The notes under the pieces are model-generated. The model made no database searches. It was given only the letters and a program-made list of their open reading frames with translations, and had not been told where the DNA came from. Positions 61,857-64,000 of a stretch of 64,000 bases of DNA are shown piece after piece; position 1 is the first letter of the stretch; each line of letters starts with the position of its first letter. Source of the stretch: Roseiarcus sp963764955 (lineage in GTDB: Bacteria; Pseudomonadota; Alphaproteobacteria; Rhizobiales; Beijerinckiaceae); NCBI GenBank assembly GCA_963764955.1, contig CAVXVE010000045.1, positions 1 to 64,000 of the forward strand. Reading direction: 5' to 3'. The translations under genes and the position numbers were made by a program.

Positions 61857-62213
61857 ATGACACCTGAAGAGAGCCTGAGCGTCGCGGTGCGCGGTCATCT
61901 GTCCGGGACAGGAGTGATGAGCGAGGTCAAGATGTTCGGCGGAACCGGCTTCATGCTGAACCGCAACTTGGTCGCCGCCGTGTCCAAACGCGGCCTGCTC
62001 CTTCGCGTCGGCAAGGACCGATACCGTGAGGCTCTTGCGTGGCCAGGGGCGCGGTCGATGGAGATGCGGGGACGCACGATGGAAGGCTACGTCTATATCG
62101 ACCCGCCCGTGCCGACGAATGACGCGCTCAAAGGATGGCTCAACGAAGCCGTGGCATTTGTGAAGACCTTGCCGGTGAAGGCCACCGGCGCCAAACCAAA
62201 GAGGCACAGCTGA
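61857..62213 (+). CDS. TfoX/Sxy N-terminal domain protein
   Basis: The start at ATG 61857 follows AGGAG with 10 bases spacing (TAGGAGTTTGAACATG). The 118-residue protein reads SEVKMFGGTGFMLNRNLVAA, KRGLLLRVGKDRYREALAW and GYVYIDPPVPTNDALKGWL, the TfoX-N pattern of single-domain homologs. In other bacteria TfoX-type proteins act in competence control. In alphaproteobacteria the stand-alone domain has no proven function. Confidence 0.85.
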   Translation: MTPEESLSVAVRGHLSGTGVMSEVKMFGGTGFMLNRNLVAAVSKRGLLLRVGKDRYREALAWPGARSMEMRGRTMEGYVYIDPPVPTNDALKGWLNEAVAFVKTLPVKATGAKPKRHS

Positions 62214-62579
62214 TCGACAGGGGGCATTGGACCCTTGTCGTCTCCCTCCCCGCGTTTACACGAGATTTCTGGCCGGCTGCCCTCGCTAATGATGGCCCGC
62301 CGCAATATCTGCCGGCCGCAATTAAAGTCACTGGCGTGGCTGTGAGATCAGTTCTCGCGTCGGGGTTTTGGCACTGGCGGTAACTCCTCTCCAAACCTCT
62401 TGGCGCGGATAGAGTAAGAGATTGGCGGGAGCCGCAACCCAACTCGTGGGGCACCCTTCAAGCGCTCGTGACTGAACCCGGCGCCTGTTGGCATGCATCG
62501 CGTTAGCGATGGACCGGAGCGCCTACCCCGTCGCCCTCATACCGAAATTTCGCTAAACGATCCTCAGGACCATCAAGAA
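62214..62579. other. Spacer before the arginase-family gene
   Basis: No supported gene on either strand. Small open stretches exist without recognisable family or ribosome site. Confidence 0.4.
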
Positions 62580-63491
62580 ATGACGGCCTCGCCTCCCTTT
62601 CTCGGCTTTCCCGATCGCCTCGCCGATGGCCGCATGCCCTGTGCGGTGATCTTCGGAGCCGGTCACGGCAGCACCTATCCCGGCAAGGACAGCAGCGGCT
62701 ATGCCTTGGCCGCCGACGCCATCCGCGCCGCGAGCCAGGCCGATGCCGCGCTCGTCGATCACTGGGATTTCGATCTCGGCGGCCCGCTATTTGATGGCAA
62801 ACCGGTCTGCTGTATCGACGCCGGCGACATCCCGACCGCAATGCATGACAACGCCGGCAACCGGGCCCGGATCGAGGCGAAGACACGCGAGGTCCTGGCC
62901 TTGCCGGCTGTGCCGATCCTGCTCGGCGGTGACGATTCCGTGCCCATTCCCTTCATCGGCGGCTTTGCGGATCACGGGCCGGTCTGGATCCTGCAGATCG
63001 ACGCCCATATCGACTGGCGCGACGAGTTGCATCGTGAACGCTACGGCTATTCGAGCCCAATGCGCCGGGCGAGCGAGATGCCGCATGTCGCGGGCATCGT
63101 ACAGGTCGGCATCCGTAGCGTCGGCAGCGCACGCCTCAGCGAAATCGGCGCAGCGCGGGCCTACGGCAGCCGCTTCGTGACTGCCCGCGAGGTTCACGCC
63201 CAGGGCGTCGAAGCCGCTCTCCGGCTTATTCCCGAAGGAGCGCGGGTCGTCGTCACCCTCGACTGCGACGGTCTCGATCCCGGCATCATGCCGGGCGTGG
63301 CGGCGCGTACTCCCGGCGGCCTCACCTACACGCAGGTGATCGACCTGATCGCGGGCCTCGGTAGGCGGGCCAGGATCACAGGCTTCGACCTTGTCGAGCT
63401 CTATCCTCCCGCCGACATTGATGGCCTGTCCGCTCTGACCGCCGCGCGCCTTCTCGTCAATCTGATCGGCACTGTCGTCCGGCAGGTTTGA
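62580..63491 (+). CDS. Arginase/agmatinase-family ureohydrolase-like protein
   Basis: The start is ATG 62580 (MTASPPFLGFPDRLADG). The 303-residue protein has the family motifs in order: LLGGDDSVPIP (residues 114-124), QIDAHIDWRDEL (139-150), and VVTLDCDGLDPGIMPGVAAR. The last two supply the usual metal-binding Asp and His residues. The first motif is GGDDS, where the usual His ligand is replaced by Asp119, which could change the metal centre or the substrate. It may act on guanidino compounds such as agmatine, guanidinobutyrate or proclavaminate-like substrates. Confidence 0.88.
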   Translation: MTASPPFLGFPDRLADGRMPCAVIFGAGHGSTYPGKDSSGYALAADAIRAASQADAALVDHWDFDLGGPLFDGKPVCCIDAGDIPTAMHDNAGNRARIEAKTREVLALPAVPILLGGDDSVPIPFIGGFADHGPVWILQIDAHIDWRDELHRERYGYSSPMRRASEMPHVAGIVQVGIRSVGSARLSEIGAARAYGSRFVTAREVHAQGVEAALRLIPEGARVVVTLDCDGLDPGIMPGVAARTPGGLTYTQVIDLIAGLGRRARITGFDLVELYPPADIDGLSALTAARLLVNLIGTVVRQV

Positions 63492-63565
63492 GACCCGGGC
63501 TTAGCGTGGGATTTCGCTCCTACGTCTGCGATTTGAATGTACCTTTTAAGTGTACCCTTAGGAAA

Positions 63566-63656
63566 CGTTCACTGAGCGACCTAGAAGCGTTCACTTAGGG
63601 TTGACAGGCAAGATAGTGAACGGTATCTAGCGAAGGTCTAGGAACCATAGTGAACA
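63566..63656. promoter_or_regulatory. Repeated GTTCACT sites around a promoter, before the resolvase gene
   Basis: CGTTCACT occurs at 63566-63573 and 63588-63595, and its inverse AGTGAACG/A at 63615-63622 and 63649-63656. A TTGACA -35 box (63601-63606), with a weaker -10 candidate (TATCTA) 17 bases downstream, lies between them. The layout resembles a resolution (res) site, where a resolvase binds repeated half-sites and represses its own promoter. That role is inferred. Confidence 0.5.
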
Positions 63657-63675
63657 CCCTCGCGGAAAAAGCTTC

Positions 63676-64000
63676 ATGTCCACCCAAGTCGCGGCCAACA
63701 GCCCAACGAAGAGAACACAGGCGGGGCCAGCCGTCCCATCCGACCCTTCATGCACCCGCCGCGAGGGGCACTTGATCGGCTACGCCCGTGTCTCCACCAC
63801 GGGACAGGCCACAGCTACCCAGGAAGTCAAACTCAAGGCCGCAGGCTGCACGCTCATTCGAACCGAGACAGTCTCTGGAGGCTCCCGGAACGGTCGCAGC
63901 GAGCTTGCTTCGATCCTCGACTTTATTCGCCCGGGCGATGTTCTTATCGTTGTGAAGTTGGATCGCTTAGGCAGGAACACGCGGGACGTTCTCAACCTCG
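63676..64000 (+). CDS. Serine recombinase (resolvase), N-terminal part, runs off the right edge
   Basis: The gene starts at ATG 63676 and is open to the window end (108 codons). After a 34-residue lead it reads GHLIGYARVSTTGQATATQE, with the catalytic Ser in YARVS, then ETVSGGSRNGRSELASILDF and VLIVVKLDRLGRNTRDVLNL. This is the catalytic domain of Tn3/Hin-type resolvases. A near-identical internal fragment lies at 59545. The DNA-binding C-terminus is beyond the window. Confidence 0.9.
   Translation, partial: MSTQVAANSPTKRTQAGPAVPSDPSCTRREGHLIGYARVSTTGQATATQEVKLKAAGCTLIRTETVSGGSRNGRSELASILDFIRPGDVLIVVKLDRLGRNTRDVLNL

Noticed and set aside
1..64000. Search for tRNA, rRNA, CRISPR arrays and riboswitches
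   Set aside because: I found no cloverleaf, no conserved rRNA segments, no regularly spaced repeats and no recognisable riboswitch core. A covariance-model search would be the decisive test.

Overview
This GC-rich 64 kb window looks like chromosome or large-plasmid sequence from an alphaproteobacterium, most likely of the order Hyphomicrobiales. The reasons are the ATGA-coupled operons, the glycerol ABC transporter of rhizobial type, a PEP-CTERM protein, Sll1717-type and collagen-like accessory genes and the insertion-sequence types. I cannot name a genus. No rRNA, tRNA or CRISPR array was seen.

Layout. 1-1534: nested IS256-type and IS630-type transposase remnants. 1747-7211: a leftward five-gene chromate-resistance operon (EamA-type exporter with a His-rich tail, rhodanese/ChrB, DUF1259, ChrA, YncE-like). 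7227-9423: an IS3 element hit by an IS30 element with a 3-bp target duplication. 9427-12674: an AT-richer accessory island holding the broken remains of a helicase / nuclease-like / GHKL (MORC-like) ATPase gene set, joined to a headless and tailless multicopper oxidase (about 12675-14070). 14671-23174: a MocR-type regulator divergent from a complete Nit1C (nitrogen starvation / cyanide nitrogen) gene cluster, with a textbook sigma-54 promoter and a perfect 16-bp palindrome between them.

23294-38061: a long leftward catabolic block. It reads, in order of transcription, as a glycerol-type ABC transporter (SBP, two permeases, DUF2160-like protein, two ATPases), dhaL, dhaM, HPr, PTS enzyme I, a small HTH-like protein and dhaK, then a second sugar-type ABC transporter, an SDR and an aldose epimerase. 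The inferred logic is that glycerol or a related polyol is imported, oxidised and then phosphorylated by a PEP-driven dihydroxyacetone kinase that carries its own phosphorelay. 38389-50704: an aldo/keto reductase, an Lhr helicase, small secreted proteins, an L,D-transpeptidase, an amino-acid SBP, a thioesterase/MarR pair sharing one operator, a PEP-CTERM protein and a nucleoside deaminase. 50967-57007: a BMP-family (nucleoside-type) ABC transporter with two tandem paralogous binding proteins, each followed by the same hairpin. 57157-64000: a gene-poor accessory end with a truncated Sll1717-type ATPase, a collagen-like lipoprotein, a resolvase fragment, a TfoX-like protein, an arginase-family enzyme and the start of a second resolvase.

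An important caveat: many otherwise well-conserved genes carry single-base frameshifts (GHKL ATPase, glycosyltransferase, flavin oxidoreductase, epimerase, glycerol permease and SBP, Lhr, lipoprotein, PEP-CTERM protein). At least two lie in short homopolymers. Either the sequence has residual indel errors or the genome is eroding. I annotated such loci across the shift and said so.
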